A stretch of DNA of 64,000 nt from Pseudonocardia ammonioxydans (GCF_900115005.1 NZ_FOUY01000013.1:1-64000), one strand, 5' to 3'; shown: positions 36,165-45,001, numbered from the stretch's first letter. Made by a program: numbers and translations. The notes: a model not told the origin generated them from the letters alone.

Positions 36165-36381
36165 CGCTGCCTCCTTCCCGCCGAGCACACGGCGGTGTGT
36201 GTGGTGGTGTGGCGGAACACACTCACACTCCCCCGACCGGTGGGCCAGGCCAACAGTGCACAGCCCTGCGGTCACCGATTGTGCAAGGTGCCGTGACGAC
36301 GCCGTGCCGACACAGTGCCCTCGTCGAGGGCTCGGTTCTGTGCAGGTTTCACGTAGGCGGCACAGAGCACCGGAGTGGATC
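36165..36381. promoter_or_regulatory. Divergent control region, transporter and gamma-glutamyltransferase
   Basis: The region contains GCCCTCG at 36317-36323 and CGAGGGC at 36325-36331, an inverted repeat around one base. It is flanked by CACAG (36311-36315) and CTGTG (36338-36342), extending the symmetry. A GT-rich block at 36190-36215 faces AACACACTCACAC at 36217-36230. These are operator candidates; no regulator gene adjoins. Confidence 0.4.
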
Positions 36382-38022
36382 GTGCCTCGCATGACCGTCC
36401 TCGCACCCGCGTCCCCGTTCCCCGTGTCCGCCCGCGTACCGGCGCTCGGCGCCGACGGCATGGTGTCCGCCAGCCATCCGGCGATCAGCCGTGCCGGGGC
36501 CGAGGTACTGGCCTCGGGCGGCAACGCCGTCGACGCGGCGCTGGCGATGGCCGCCGTCGCCTGGCTGGCGCTGCCGGGGCAGTGCGGGGTCGGCGGGGAC
36601 GCGTTCGCGCTGGTCCGCGAGGCCGACGGCGAGGTACGTGCGTTCTGCGGCAGCGGCTTCGGTCCGGACGGCGGCACCCCGGACCGCTACGGCGCCGCGA
36701 CGACGCTGCCCCGGTACGGACCGTTGTCGGTCACCGCACCGGGAGCGGTCGCCGCGCTCGCCGCGCTGCACGTCGCGGGCGCAACCCGGCCCCTGCCTGA
36801 GCTGTGGCAGCCCGCGGTCCGGATCGCCGCCGCCGGGCTGCCGTGCACGGCGCGGACCCGCGACGACATCGGCCGCCACCGCGACCGGCTGGCCGCGGAC
36901 CCGGACACGGCCGCCGCCCTGCTCCGCGACGGCCGGGCACCGGCCGTCGGGACCCGCCTCGCCCACCCCCGCCTCGCCGAGTCGATCGCGACCCTCGCCC
37001 GCGACCCGGACGCCCTCTACACCGGCTCCCTCGCGGACCGGGCGGTCGAGGCCCTGGTCGCGGGCGGTGCGCCCTTCACCGGCGACGAGTGGGCCGCCAG
37101 TGGGCACGTCCCGGCCCAGGCCCCGCTCGAGGGCCGGTACGCGGGCCACCGCGTCTTCCAGACCCCGCTGCCGACCCCGGGCTGGATGGTGCTCGACCAG
37201 CTGGCGATGTGCGACGGCGAGCTGCGCACCGGTGGTACCGCCCCGGCGCCGCTCGGCGTCGAGGCCGTCCACCGGCTCGCCGGCGCCGCCCGCATCGCGT
37301 TCGACGACCGCTATCACCGGGCGGGAGCCGACGTCCCCGTCCCCGCCCGGGCCGGCGACCCGGCCGCACTGGCCCACGCCCGGGAACGGATCCGGGCCGG
37401 GGACCTGCCGGGTCCGGCCGGTGCCCGGGCCGGCGGGGACACGACGTCGATGGTCGCCGTCGACGCCGAGGGGCGGGCGGTCGGGCTGATCGCGTCCCTG
37501 GCGTTCACCTTCGGTGCCGGGACGACCGTGCCGGGCACCGGCATCGTGCTCAACAACCGGCTCGCCCGGGGCGCCTACCTCGTGCCCGGACATCCGAACG
37601 AGGTACGGCCGCGCCGCCGCCCCCTGCACACGCTCAACACCTGGCTGGTCACCGACGACGGCGGCCGGCTGCAGCACGTCGGCAACACCCCCGGCGGCGA
37701 CGGCCAGGTGCAGTGGAACGCCCAGCTGATCTCCCACCTGCTCGACCACGGCGCGGGCCCGCAGGACGCGGTGGACGCGCCCCGGTTCTCGGTCTTCCCG
37801 GGCAGCGACGCCGGTGACCTGGGCAGCCCGGCGGAGCTGCGGTGCGAGGACCGGCTCGGGCCCGCGGTCCTCGCCGGCCTGGCCGCGCGGGGGCACCGGG
37901 TCGTCGACGTCGGCGGGCACGGGGCGGGCGGGAGCGCCCAGGTCGTGTCGGTCGACCAGCGCAGCGGCTGCCTGGTGGCGGGGTCGGACTCCCGCCAGGA
38001 AGGGGTGGCGCTCGGTGTCTGA
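36382..38022 (+). CDS. Gamma-glutamyltransferase family Ntn hydrolase
   Basis: This is a 546-residue protein of the gamma-glutamyltranspeptidase family. GMVSASHPAISRAGAEVLAS and GGNAVDAALAMAAVAWLALP open the large subunit; the autocatalytic nucleophile is Thr354 in GGDTTSMVAVD, followed by FGAGTTVPGTGIVLNNRLA and NTPGGDGQVQWN. No signal peptide is visible, in contrast to periplasmic Ggt. Actinobacterial cytoplasmic members include cephalosporin-acylase-like and other amidases, so the substrate is open. GTG 36382 is favoured by GGAGTGG upstream; ATG 36391 is possible. The stop overlaps the RidA gene by eight bases. Confidence 0.88.
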   Translation: MPRMTVLAPASPFPVSARVPALGADGMVSASHPAISRAGAEVLASGGNAVDAALAMAAVAWLALPGQCGVGGDAFALVREADGEVRAFCGSGFGPDGGTPDRYGAATTLPRYGPLSVTAPGAVAALAALHVAGATRPLPELWQPAVRIAAAGLPCTARTRDDIGRHRDRLAADPDTAAALLRDGRAPAVGTRLAHPRLAESIATLARDPDALYTGSLADRAVEALVAGGAPFTGDEWAASGHVPAQAPLEGRYAGHRVFQTPLPTPGWMVLDQLAMCDGELRTGGTAPAPLGVEAVHRLAGAARIAFDDRYHRAGADVPVPARAGDPAALAHARERIRAGDLPGPAGARAGGDTTSMVAVDAEGRAVGLIASLAFTFGAGTTVPGTGIVLNNRLARGAYLVPGHPNEVRPRRRPLHTLNTWLVTDDGGRLQHVGNTPGGDGQVQWNAQLISHLLDHGAGPQDAVDAPRFSVFPGSDAGDLGSPAELRCEDRLGPAVLAGLAARGHRVVDVGGHGAGGSAQVVSVDQRSGCLVAGSDSRQEGVALGV

Positions 38023-38485
38023 GCAGGAGGCGGTGGAGCCGGTGGCGGCCGGGGCTCCGCCGGTGCCCCAGGGGCGGTACGTGGCGGCCGTCGTCGACGG
38101 CGATCTCGTCCACAGCGCCGGGATGACTCCCCGCCGGGACGGCCGGCTGCTGGTGACCGGCCGGGTGGGCGACACGGTCGGGGTCGCCGAGGCCGCAGAG
38201 GCCGCCGGGATCGCCGTGCGCAACGCGCTGCGGGCGTGCACGGCCGCCGCCGAGGCGGCCGGGCGGGTCCTCACCCGGCCGGTGCGGATGAGGGTGTGGG
38301 TGGCGTGCTCGGCCGGTTTCACCGGACAGTCGACCGTCGCGGACGGGGCCTCCGCCGTGCTCGCTCAGGTCTTCGGCCCGGACCTCCTGCCGGTGCGGGC
38401 CGCCGTCGGCGCGCTCGCGCTGCCCGGCGGTGCCCCGGTCGAGGTCGAGCTCGTCGCCGCGCTCGCGCCGGCGGGCCCGCGGTGA
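38015..38485 (+). CDS. RidA (YjgF/YER057c) family protein
   Basis: This is a 156-residue Rid-superfamily protein. GRYVAAVVDGDLVHSAGMTP, VGDTVGVAEAAEAAGIAVRN, ALRACTAAAEAAGRVLTRPV and the closing PVEVELVAALA give the chorismate-mutase-like trimer fold. The usual RidA arginine position before the final strand is not clearly conserved, so deaminase activity is uncertain. Many such subgroups act inside catabolic operons. GTG 38015 overlaps the Ggt stop and the stop overlaps the MFS start by four bases, so the three genes are tightly coupled. Confidence 0.88.
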   Translation: MSEQEAVEPVAAGAPPVPQGRYVAAVVDGDLVHSAGMTPRRDGRLLVTGRVGDTVGVAEAAEAAGIAVRNALRACTAAAEAAGRVLTRPVRMRVWVACSAGFTGQSTVADGASAVLAQVFGPDLLPVRAAVGALALPGGAPVEVELVAALAPAGPR

Positions 38486-39849
38486 CCGGCACGGTCGACG
38501 CCGTCCGGACCGGCGGCCGGCTCGGACCGGCCACCGGGTTCCTGGTGCTCGGGACGTTCGCGAGCACGATCGCGAACACCCTGGTCACGGTGCCGCTCAC
38601 GGCCATCGTCACCGACCTCGGGGCTCCGCTGACCGCCGGGACACTCGTGGTGGTCGCGTTCAACCTGACCTGCGCGGCGATGCTCCCGTTCGCCGGGTGG
38701 CTGGGTGACCGGCTCGGCCGGCGGCGGCTCTTCCTGATCTCGATGATCGGGGTCGCCGCCGGCGCGACGGGTGCCGCCCTCGCCCCGAGCCTGCCGCTGC
38801 TCGTCGCGTTCCGCGCGGTGCAGGGCTTCTCCGGCGCGCTCGTGCTGCCGACGGTGCTGGCGCTGCTGACCGCGGCCGCCACACCGGAGCACCGTGGCCG
38901 CGCGGTGTCGTGGTGGGCGGCGGCCAACGGCGCCGGTCAGGCGGCCGGACCGACCCTCGGCGGGTTCCTGGCGGACGCGACCGGCTGGCGGTCGGTCTTC
39001 GCGGTGATCGTCCCCTTCGCGCTCGTGGCGTTCGCCGGTGCGCTACGCGGGCTCCCCCGCGACGAGCCGCGCGCCGTCCGGCTGGAGTGGGCCGGTGCCC
39101 TCACCCTCACCCTCGGCACGGTCGGCGTGCTCCTCGGTGCCGCGGCACTCGGCGCGGTCGGCCCCGCAGCCGCCGTGACGTGGGGCGGCTTCGGCGCGGG
39201 GCTGGCCTCGCTGGTCATGTTCGTGCTGGTCGAGCGGCGGGCCACCCGCCCGTTCGTCCCGCTCGGTCTGTTCGGCGACGCCCGGTTCGCGCGCTCGGCG
39301 GTGGCGGCGCTGGTCCAAATGATGTGTCTGACCGCGACCCTGCTGGCCGTCCCGCTGTTCCTGCTCGCCGAGTTCGGGATCCCGGCCCGGGACGCCGGCC
39401 TGCTGGTCGTCGCCGTGCCGGTCGTGATGACCGTGCTCGCGCCGGTCGTCGGCCGGCTGACCGAGGGGTGGAGCCCCCGCCTCGCACTACGCTGCGGGCT
39501 GCTCGTGCTCGCCGCGGCCGAGGCCGCCCTGGCCGTCGTGCTCGGCACGGCCTCGGCGTTGCCCGCGCTCGTCGCCGGCTGTGCGGCGATCGGCTGCGGC
39601 ATGGCCCTGACCCAGACCCCGGCGGCCACCGGCGCCGCACGGTCGGCGCAGCTGGCCGGGTCGGGGGCGGGACTGGGGGTGTTCAACTCCCTGCGTTTCG
39701 TCGGTGCCGCGCTCGGGGGCGTGGTGGTGGCCCTGGCCGTCGGCGACGGCCCGTCCGACCGGACCGCGACCGTGGTCGTCGCGCTCGTGTGTGCCGGGTC
39801 GGCACTGGTCGCCCTGGGTGTCAGCTTCGCGGGCCGCGTCCGCGGCTGA
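38482..39849 (+). CDS. MFS transporter (DHA2-like, 14-TM type)
   Basis: This is a 455-residue major facilitator with the motif WLGDRLGRRRLFLISM between TM2 and TM3, and FRAVQGFSGALVLPTVLALL in TM4, typical of drug:H+ antiporters. About 12-14 hydrophobic segments are predicted. GTG 38482 overlaps the RidA stop (GTGA). As the third gene of the Ggt/RidA operon it probably moves a substrate or product of that pathway, or exports a toxic analogue. A hairpin element follows the stop. Confidence 0.88.
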   Translation: MTGTVDAVRTGGRLGPATGFLVLGTFASTIANTLVTVPLTAIVTDLGAPLTAGTLVVVAFNLTCAAMLPFAGWLGDRLGRRRLFLISMIGVAAGATGAALAPSLPLLVAFRAVQGFSGALVLPTVLALLTAAATPEHRGRAVSWWAAANGAGQAAGPTLGGFLADATGWRSVFAVIVPFALVAFAGALRGLPRDEPRAVRLEWAGALTLTLGTVGVLLGAAALGAVGPAAAVTWGGFGAGLASLVMFVLVERRATRPFVPLGLFGDARFARSAVAALVQMMCLTATLLAVPLFLLAEFGIPARDAGLLVVAVPVVMTVLAPVVGRLTEGWSPRLALRCGLLVLAAAEAALAVVLGTASALPALVAGCAAIGCGMALTQTPAATGAARSAQLAGSGAGLGVFNSLRFVGAALGGVVVALAVGDGPSDRTATVVVALVCAGSALVALGVSFAGRVRG

Positions 39850-39876
39850 CCCTGCGCGTCGCACGGGTCAGTGGTC

Positions 39877-39902
39877 GCCGCACGGGTCCGGTCTGGTGCG
39901 GC
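39877..39902. repeat. Hairpin repeat element (second copy)
   Basis: GCCGCAC at 39877-39883 pairs with GTGCGGC at 39896-39902. The loop and flanks (GGGTCCGGTCTG) match the element at 26944-26969 almost base for base, and a direct repeat CGCACGGGTC precedes it. Both copies follow the end of a plus-strand gene at a convergent junction. It may terminate the Ggt operon. Confidence 0.55.
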
Positions 39903-39945
39903 ACGTCCGCACCATGTGCGGCGCCCGGCCACTCGACCGGACCGC

Positions 39946-39978
39946 GACGGGCCCCTCGCCGGCGGCGAGGGGCCCGTC
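39946..39978. terminator. 15-bp perfect stem terminator after the GlcG-like gene
   Basis: GACGGGCCCCTCGCC at 39946-39960 pairs perfectly with GGCGAGGGGCCCGTC at 39964-39978, with a three-base loop. It lies 12 bases beyond the GlcG-like stop on the minus strand and between convergent genes, so it can serve both directions. It ends in a short T-poor tail as usual here. Confidence 0.8.
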
Positions 39979-39990
39979 TGACCGAGACGA

Positions 39991-40443
39991 TCAGGCGGGG
40001 ACCGCGTCCGCGACCAGCTCCTCGAAGGCGCTCAGCGCCGCCGCCCCGACCGCCTTGTCCTGCTCCCCGTTGCCGCCGCTGATGCCCACCGCGCCGACGA
40101 CCTGGCCGTCGTGCACCAGCGGGAAGCCGCCGACGAACACGGCGAACCGGCCGGTGTGCATGTGCTGGATCCCGAACGCCTCGTTGCCCGGCAGCGCCGG
40201 GCCGTTGGGCGCCTCGTTGAACAGGTGGGTGGCCCGCTGGTGGCCGGCCGCGGTGAACGCCTTGGCGATGGCGATCTCGACGCCGGTCAGCCGGGCACCC
40301 GTCATGCGGTGCAGCGCGATCGGGTGGGCGCCGTCGTCGGCGACACAGATGGTCTGGCGGACGCCGATCCGCTCGGCCTCGGCCTCGGCCGCCCGCAGCA
40401 CGACGAGCGCGTCCTCGAGGGTCAGTCGGTGGATGGTCTGCAC
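39991..40443 (-). CDS. GlcG/HbpS family protein
   Basis: This is a 150-residue protein of the GlcG/HbpS fold. LTLEDALVVLRAAEAEAERI, QTICVADDGAHPIALHRMTG, SVEIAIAKAF-type TGVEIAIAKAFTAAGHQRAT and VVGAVGISGGNGEQDKAVGA are hallmark segments. Family members include haem-binding HbpS and proteins encoded with alcohol/aldehyde or propanediol catabolic enzymes. It lies 48 bases downstream of an aldehyde dehydrogenase gene on the same strand. The function is not firmly known for the family; an accessory role in aldehyde oxidation is inference. Confidence 0.85.
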   Translation of the reverse strand: MQTIHRLTLEDALVVLRAAEAEAERIGVRQTICVADDGAHPIALHRMTGARLTGVEIAIAKAFTAAGHQRATHLFNEAPNGPALPGNEAFGIQHMHTGRFAVFVGGFPLVHDGQVVGAVGISGGNGEQDKAVGAAALSAFEELVADAVPA

Positions 40444-40491
40444 GGGTCTCTCCTCCGGTCGGGGTGGTGCTCGGGAATCGGGGGGTCAGGG

Positions 40492-41919
40492 TCAGGGGGT
40501 CAGGTAGACGGTCCGGACGTCGGTGACGAAGTCGAGGGCCTGGCGCCCGCCCTCCGGGAAGCCACCACCGGACGAGGCCCGCAGGCCCCCGAACGGCGGC
40601 GCGACCCCGTTGCCCGTCGTCGGGCCGTTGATCTTGACGATCCCGCAGGGTGCGGTGGCCGCGAACCGGTGGGCGACGGCGAGGTCGGTGGTGTGCACCG
40701 CGGTCGCGAGGCCGTGGGTCGAGTCGTCGAGGACGGCCAGGGCCTCGTCGACGCCGGCGACCGGCAGCACGGTGCAGAACGGGCCGAACACCTCGTCGGT
40801 GACGAGGGGATGGCCGGTGGGGACCTCGGTGAACAGCGTCGGCGGGACCCAGAAGCCGTCCGGATCGCGGTCGGTGACGGCCCCCGCGGAGGCGACGATC
40901 CGGGCGCCCGCCTCGACCGCGCTCGCCCGCAGCGCCTCCAGTCGCCGGAACTGTCCCGCGGTGGCGACCGGACCGGTCGTCGTCGCCGGGTCGTCGCCGG
41001 GGCCGACGGTCAGGGCCCGCACCCGCTCGGCGAGCAGGCCCATCAGCTCGGCGGCCACGGGCCGGGCGACCAGGACCCGGTCGGTGGAGGTGCACGCCTG
41101 CCCGGTGAGCCCGAACGCACCGGTCACGATGTCCGTGGCCGCCCGCTCCAGGTCGGCGTCGGCGCACACCACGGCGCAGTTGCGGCCGCCGAGCTCGAGC
41201 TGCAGCCGGGCCTGGCCGTGCGCCTGCGCGCGGATCGCCGCACCCACCTGGTCGGAGCCGGTGAAGCTGATCCCCCGGACGCGCGGGTCGGCGAGCAGCG
41301 TGGTCATCGCCTGCGGGTCGTGGCCGTGCAGCACGGGCATCGCGTCGTCGGGCAGCCCGGCCGCGGTGGCCGCCGCGGCGAGCCGCTCACCGGTCCCGGC
41401 CGTGACCGGCGAGGGCTTGAACACGACGGCGTTGCCCGCCGCGAGCGCCGGCGCGATCTTGCGGGCGGCCAGCGACAGCGGGAAGTTCCACGGGGTGACG
41501 GCGGCGACCACGCCGAGCGGTCCGCGCAGGGTGTAGGCGAACGTGCCGGGGGTCTCGGACGGGTAGGTCGTCCCCTCGACCAGGAACGCCAGCTGCGCGG
41601 CCAGCCGGAACTGCTCGGCGGCCTTGCCGACCTCGCCGCGGGCGGCACCGAGCGGTTTGCCCTCCTCCCGGGTGATCAGGTCGGCGAGCTCGTCGCGGTC
41701 GGCCTCGAGCTGCTCGGCGATCCCGCCGAGCACCGCGGCCCGGCGGGCCGGGGTGGTGTCGGCCCATCCGGTCGCGGCGGCACGATCGACCGCGGCGCGC
41801 GCGTCGACGGCGGTGGCGGGCCGGAACCGGCTGACGGAACGGCTGGGGCGGGCCGGATCGGTCGTCCACGACTCGGTCGCGCGGACGTCCTCGCCCGGGA
41901 GAGTCGGTGCGGGATGCAC
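40492..41919 (-). CDS. NAD(P)-dependent aldehyde dehydrogenase
   Basis: This is a 475-residue ALDH superfamily enzyme that oxidises an aldehyde to its acid. The motif VTPWNFPLSLAARKIAPALA begins the cofactor fold, VFKPSPVT supplies the NAD-contact lysine, ISFTGSDQVGAAI the glycine motif, LELGGRN the general-base Glu, and TGQACTSTDR the catalytic Cys. EVFGPFCTVLPV is near the end. GTG 41919 has GGAGG six bases upstream. It is transcribed with the GlcG-like gene and divergently from a PucR regulator, which suggests inducible use of an aldehyde. The overall pattern resembles semialdehyde or aliphatic ALDHs; the exact substrate is unknown. Confidence 0.93.
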   Translation of the reverse strand: MHPAPTLPGEDVRATESWTTDPARPSRSVSRFRPATAVDARAAVDRAAATGWADTTPARRAAVLGGIAEQLEADRDELADLITREEGKPLGAARGEVGKAAEQFRLAAQLAFLVEGTTYPSETPGTFAYTLRGPLGVVAAVTPWNFPLSLAARKIAPALAAGNAVVFKPSPVTAGTGERLAAAATAAGLPDDAMPVLHGHDPQAMTTLLADPRVRGISFTGSDQVGAAIRAQAHGQARLQLELGGRNCAVVCADADLERAATDIVTGAFGLTGQACTSTDRVLVARPVAAELMGLLAERVRALTVGPGDDPATTTGPVATAGQFRRLEALRASAVEAGARIVASAGAVTDRDPDGFWVPPTLFTEVPTGHPLVTDEVFGPFCTVLPVAGVDEALAVLDDSTHGLATAVHTTDLAVAHRFAATAPCGIVKINGPTTGNGVAPPFGGLRASSGGGFPEGGRQALDFVTDVRTVYLTP

Positions 41920-42030
41920 GAAGAACCTCCGGCGGATTGTGGAATGTGACGGCTACCGGTGATTCTGGGCGCGGTCCACCATGACCGGCACTGGACGAAG
42001 TGCAGCCGACCACGGATCGGATATAGGCAG
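41920..42030. promoter_or_regulatory. Divergent promoter region, ALDH and PucR (2)
   Basis: These 111 bases separate divergent genes. CGGTC (41976-41980) and GACCG (41987-41991) form a short inverted repeat around CACCAT. GGATATAGG at 42019-42027 gives a TATA-rich spot just before the PucR start. No confident promoter was assigned. Confidence 0.35.
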
Positions 42031-43791
42031 ATGGCACAGACCGCACCCCCCGATGCCGGCCGCGGTGCGCACACCGCGCGGGTCGACCCGTCCGACCTGG
42101 TCTCGATCGCCGACCTCCTGGCCGAGCCGCTGCTCCGCAACACGCTCCTGGCCGGCTCGGACGGGACGTCCCGGACCGTGCGCTGGTGCATCCCGCTGTC
42201 CGAGATCGACGGCGCGCCGCCCCCGGAGCCGGACGCCGGGCTCGTCGTGCACGCGCCGGTCGCCCGGCTGCGCGGCCCGGTGGGTGCCGACGTCGTCCGC
42301 CGCGTCGCGGGGGCCGGAGCGGTCGCGCTGCTGGTGCGCGTCGAACCCGCCGACGCCGCCCCGCCCGCCCAGCTGCGCGGCTACCTGCCCGAGGCACGGG
42401 CCGCCGCCGACGAGGCGGGCCTGCCCCTCGCGCTGCTACCCGCGACGGCGGACTTCCGGGCGGTGAGCCAGCTGGTGGCCACGAAGGTGCTGGCCCAGTC
42501 GACGCACGTGCTGGAGTACAGCGACCGCGTCCACCGTTCGCTCGGCGAGATCCTGGCCCGCGGCACCGGCATCCCGGCGCTCGCCCACGGCATGTCGCGG
42601 ATGGCCGGCGCCCCGGTGATGGTCGTCGATCTCGACGGGGCGGTGCTCGCCCACGAGTCGGGCGTCGGTCAGGCCCGGCCGGCGCCGGAGTACGCCGCCG
42701 ACCTCCTCCGCCGCCATGGCGACACCCTCGGCGCGGGGCCGCCGTCCCACGAGGCCGTCGCGCTCGGCCCCACCGATGCCGGTGGTACGGCCGTCGTGCC
42801 GTTGGCCGCGCCGATCTCGATCGGCGGGGAGCCCTGCGGGCTGGTCGCGGTGCTGGAGCCGGTCGACGGCGACGCCCACGACCGGGCCCAGCGTCGCATC
42901 GTGGTGCAGGAGGGCGCCGTCCTGATCGGTGCGGAGATGCTCCGGATGCGGTCGATGACCGAGGCGGAGGAACGCACCCGCGGGGACTTCGTGGTCGACC
43001 TCGTCCACGGCCGGTTCGCCGACGGGCAGCAGTTGGTCGCCCGGGCACGCCACCACGGTTTCGTTCCCGACGGCCGGCACGTGGTGCTGGTCGCCGAGCC
43101 GGACCCGCCCGTCTCCGACGACGCGCGAGCGGTCCGCCGGTTCCAGGCCGCGGCCCGGGCGGTGGAGCGGATCGATCACGGCGCAGCCGGGCCGATCCTC
43201 GCTACCCAGGTCGGCGGGAACCTGGTCGTGGTCGCCCCGGTCCCCGGCGACCACGGCCCCGAGGAGGTCCGCACGCTCGCCGGCGCGGTCGCGCGCGCCG
43301 TGCAGGAGCGGCTGGTGGGCACGGCCCGGGTGGCGTTCGGCGGTGCCCGGTCCGGCGCGGGCGGTGCCGCGACCGGCTACCGCGAAGCGCGCACGGCCCT
43401 CTCGCTGGCCCGACGCGTCGATGCGGCCCCGGTGGTCGGCTACGAGGACCTCCGGATCTTCGTGGCGCTGCGCGAGATCGCCGACTCCGAGAACGGACGC
43501 CGGTTCGCCGAGGAGGTCCTCACGCCGTTGCGCCGCGCCGACGGACACAACCGCAGCCTGGAGAGTGTCGTGCTCGCCTACATCGGCGAGTCGGGCAATC
43601 TCAACGCCGCCGCGCGACGACTCGGTCTGCACCGGAACACGACGTTGTACAAGCTCGACCGGATCTCGCGCGCGATCGGGATGGACATCCGCTCCTCGGA
43701 CACCCAGTTCATGGTCTGGCTGGCGCACCACGTCGACACCCTGGCGAAGGTGAACGACAGCCTGGACGCCGAGCTGGCCCCGCCGCCGTGA
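42031..43791 (+). CDS. PucR family transcriptional regulator (2)
   Basis: This is a 586-residue PucR-type regulator. The N-terminal PucR domain (VSIADLLAEPLLRNTLLAGS, about 15-150) is followed by a GAF-like sensing region (GIPALAHGMSRMAGAPVMVV...), a GGDEF-like segment (RVAFGGARSGAGGAATGYRE) and a C-terminal HTH_30 (VLAYIGESGNLNAAARRLGL, HRNTTLYKLDRI). ATG 42031 has only a weak AGGCAG upstream. It is divergent from the aldehyde dehydrogenase/GlcG operon and is its likely activator. Only nine bases separate its stop from the opposing TetR gene. Confidence 0.9.
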   Translation: MAQTAPPDAGRGAHTARVDPSDLVSIADLLAEPLLRNTLLAGSDGTSRTVRWCIPLSEIDGAPPPEPDAGLVVHAPVARLRGPVGADVVRRVAGAGAVALLVRVEPADAAPPAQLRGYLPEARAAADEAGLPLALLPATADFRAVSQLVATKVLAQSTHVLEYSDRVHRSLGEILARGTGIPALAHGMSRMAGAPVMVVDLDGAVLAHESGVGQARPAPEYAADLLRRHGDTLGAGPPSHEAVALGPTDAGGTAVVPLAAPISIGGEPCGLVAVLEPVDGDAHDRAQRRIVVQEGAVLIGAEMLRMRSMTEAEERTRGDFVVDLVHGRFADGQQLVARARHHGFVPDGRHVVLVAEPDPPVSDDARAVRRFQAAARAVERIDHGAAGPILATQVGGNLVVVAPVPGDHGPEEVRTLAGAVARAVQERLVGTARVAFGGARSGAGGAATGYREARTALSLARRVDAAPVVGYEDLRIFVALREIADSENGRRFAEEVLTPLRRADGHNRSLESVVLAYIGESGNLNAAARRLGLHRNTTLYKLDRISRAIGMDIRSSDTQFMVWLAHHVDTLAKVNDSLDAELAPPP

Positions 43792-43800
43792 TCAGGCCTC

Positions 43801-44442
43801 TCAGTCGTGGCCTCCCGCCTCGGCGCGGTCCAGCATCCCGTCCACCAGGAAGTCCGCGTAGGCGTCGGCGATCTGCTCCGGACTGCGCGTCCCACCCGGC
43901 CGGTACCAGCGGTAGACCCAGTTCGCGGCGCCGAGCACGGCCAGGGCGACCAGCTGGGCGTCCAGGTCGGACTTCACGCGCGGGTCGGCCTGCGCGTCGC
44001 CGATCAGCCCGGCGATGAGGGCCTGGTACTCGCGCACGGGCAGTTCGACACGGCGCTCGTCGGTGAGCTGGTCGTACTCGTGCAGCAGGACCGTGGTCTT
44101 GACCAGGTTGTCGATCAGGTACAGGACGTGCCCGTGGATGACCGCCCGCAGGCGTTCGACGGGGTCGAGGTCGGCCTCGGCGAGCGTGCGCAGGTTGGCC
44201 AGCCCGGCGGCGAACACCGAGCGGATCACCTCGAAGAGGAGGTCGTCCTTGCTGCGGATGTAGTGGTAGAGGCTGCCCTTGAGCACCCCGAACTCGTCGG
44301 CGATGTCCTGCAGCGTGGTCGAGCGGTACCCCTTGCGTGCGAAGATCGCGGCCGAGATGTCGAGCAGCTCGTGCCAGCGGCCGTCGTCGGAGCGGAAGGG
44401 CGGCGCGGTGTCGGCCCGTGCCGCCCTTCTCCTGTTCACCAC
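43801..44442 (-). CDS. TetR family transcriptional regulator (3)
   Basis: This is a 213-residue TetR regulator. The HTH is at about residues 27-70 (ISAAIFARKGYRSTTLQDIA, FGVLKGSLYHYIRSKDDLLF) and the C-terminal domain (VLGAANWVYRWYRPGGTRSP) belongs to the type found in fatty-acid and steroid catabolic repressors. GTG 44442 is followed by a second GTG. It is unlike the two paralogues at 3.1 and 7.5 kb. The acyl-CoA synthetase and dehydrogenase genes on the same strand at 45-47.9 kb are plausible targets; a TetR-like site ACAACCGTTTGGT lies upstream of the dehydrogenase. Confidence 0.9.
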   Translation of the reverse strand: MVNRRRAARADTAPPFRSDDGRWHELLDISAAIFARKGYRSTTLQDIADEFGVLKGSLYHYIRSKDDLLFEVIRSVFAAGLANLRTLAEADLDPVERLRAVIHGHVLYLIDNLVKTTVLLHEYDQLTDERRVELPVREYQALIAGLIGDAQADPRVKSDLDAQLVALAVLGAANWVYRWYRPGGTRSPEQIADAYADFLVDGMLDRAEAGGHD

Positions 44443-44569
44443 GCGCCCACGCTAACCACCTGGTGACGACGTCCGTCCGCCTGCTGCCGCGGCGCGGTAC
44501 CGACCGGCCCCGGCCGGCGTTGCGGGGGCCCGTGCTGCACCGCCGAGCGGCCGGAGCGATCCTGGTGGG

Positions 44570-44917
44570 GTGAGTAAGGACCCCGTAGCGCTCGATCTCG
44601 ACGACTCTGGACTGGCTCAGGGGCTGCCTCGCCCGACCGACCGCCGCGACGCGGTCGGGGAGGTCCCGTTCCGCCCGGTCCAGTTCTGCGACAACGACCT
44701 GCCCACCGCCCTGGAACGGGCCGCGGGCTGGCTGCGTGAGACACAGGAGTGGCTGGGCGAGCCGGTCGACGTGCTCGCCGTGCACCTCGACTACGACGAC
44801 GCCCCGGATGCGATCTACTACGAGCTGAAGCTGCTCTGCAACGAGGAGGATCTCGCCGGGGCGCCGATCGCCCTCCGGAAGCAGTCGTCCGCGCCCGACG
44901 GGTCACCGCAGACGTAG
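44570..44917 (+). CDS. Hypothetical protein
   Basis: This is a 115-residue acidic protein from GTG 44570. It has no domain I recognise. The middle (LPTALERAAGWLRETQEWLG, then VDVLAVHLDYDDAPDAIYYE) looks like a compact alpha/beta fold, and the ends look disordered. GGTGGGG overlaps the start. It is divergent from the TetR gene and ends at a strong bidirectional terminator, which supports it as a genuine transcription unit. Confidence 0.55.
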   Translation: MSKDPVALDLDDSGLAQGLPRPTDRRDAVGEVPFRPVQFCDNDLPTALERAAGWLRETQEWLGEPVDVLAVHLDYDDAPDAIYYELKLLCNEEDLAGAPIALRKQSSAPDGSPQT

Positions 44918-44953
44918 GAGCACACCCGGCCGGACCGCGAGCGTCGGCCGCGA

Positions 44954-44986
44954 GGTCCGGGACCGTCACCGTGACGGTCCCGGACC
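44954..44986. terminator. 16-bp perfect palindromic bidirectional terminator
   Basis: GGTCCGGGACCGTCAC at 44954-44969 pairs with GTGACGGTCCCGGACC at 44971-44986 around a single base. It lies between the hypothetical gene (plus) and the end of the acyl-CoA synthetase gene (minus), so it probably ends both transcripts. Confidence 0.8.
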
Positions 44987-45001
44987 CGCCGGTGTGCGCG
45001 G

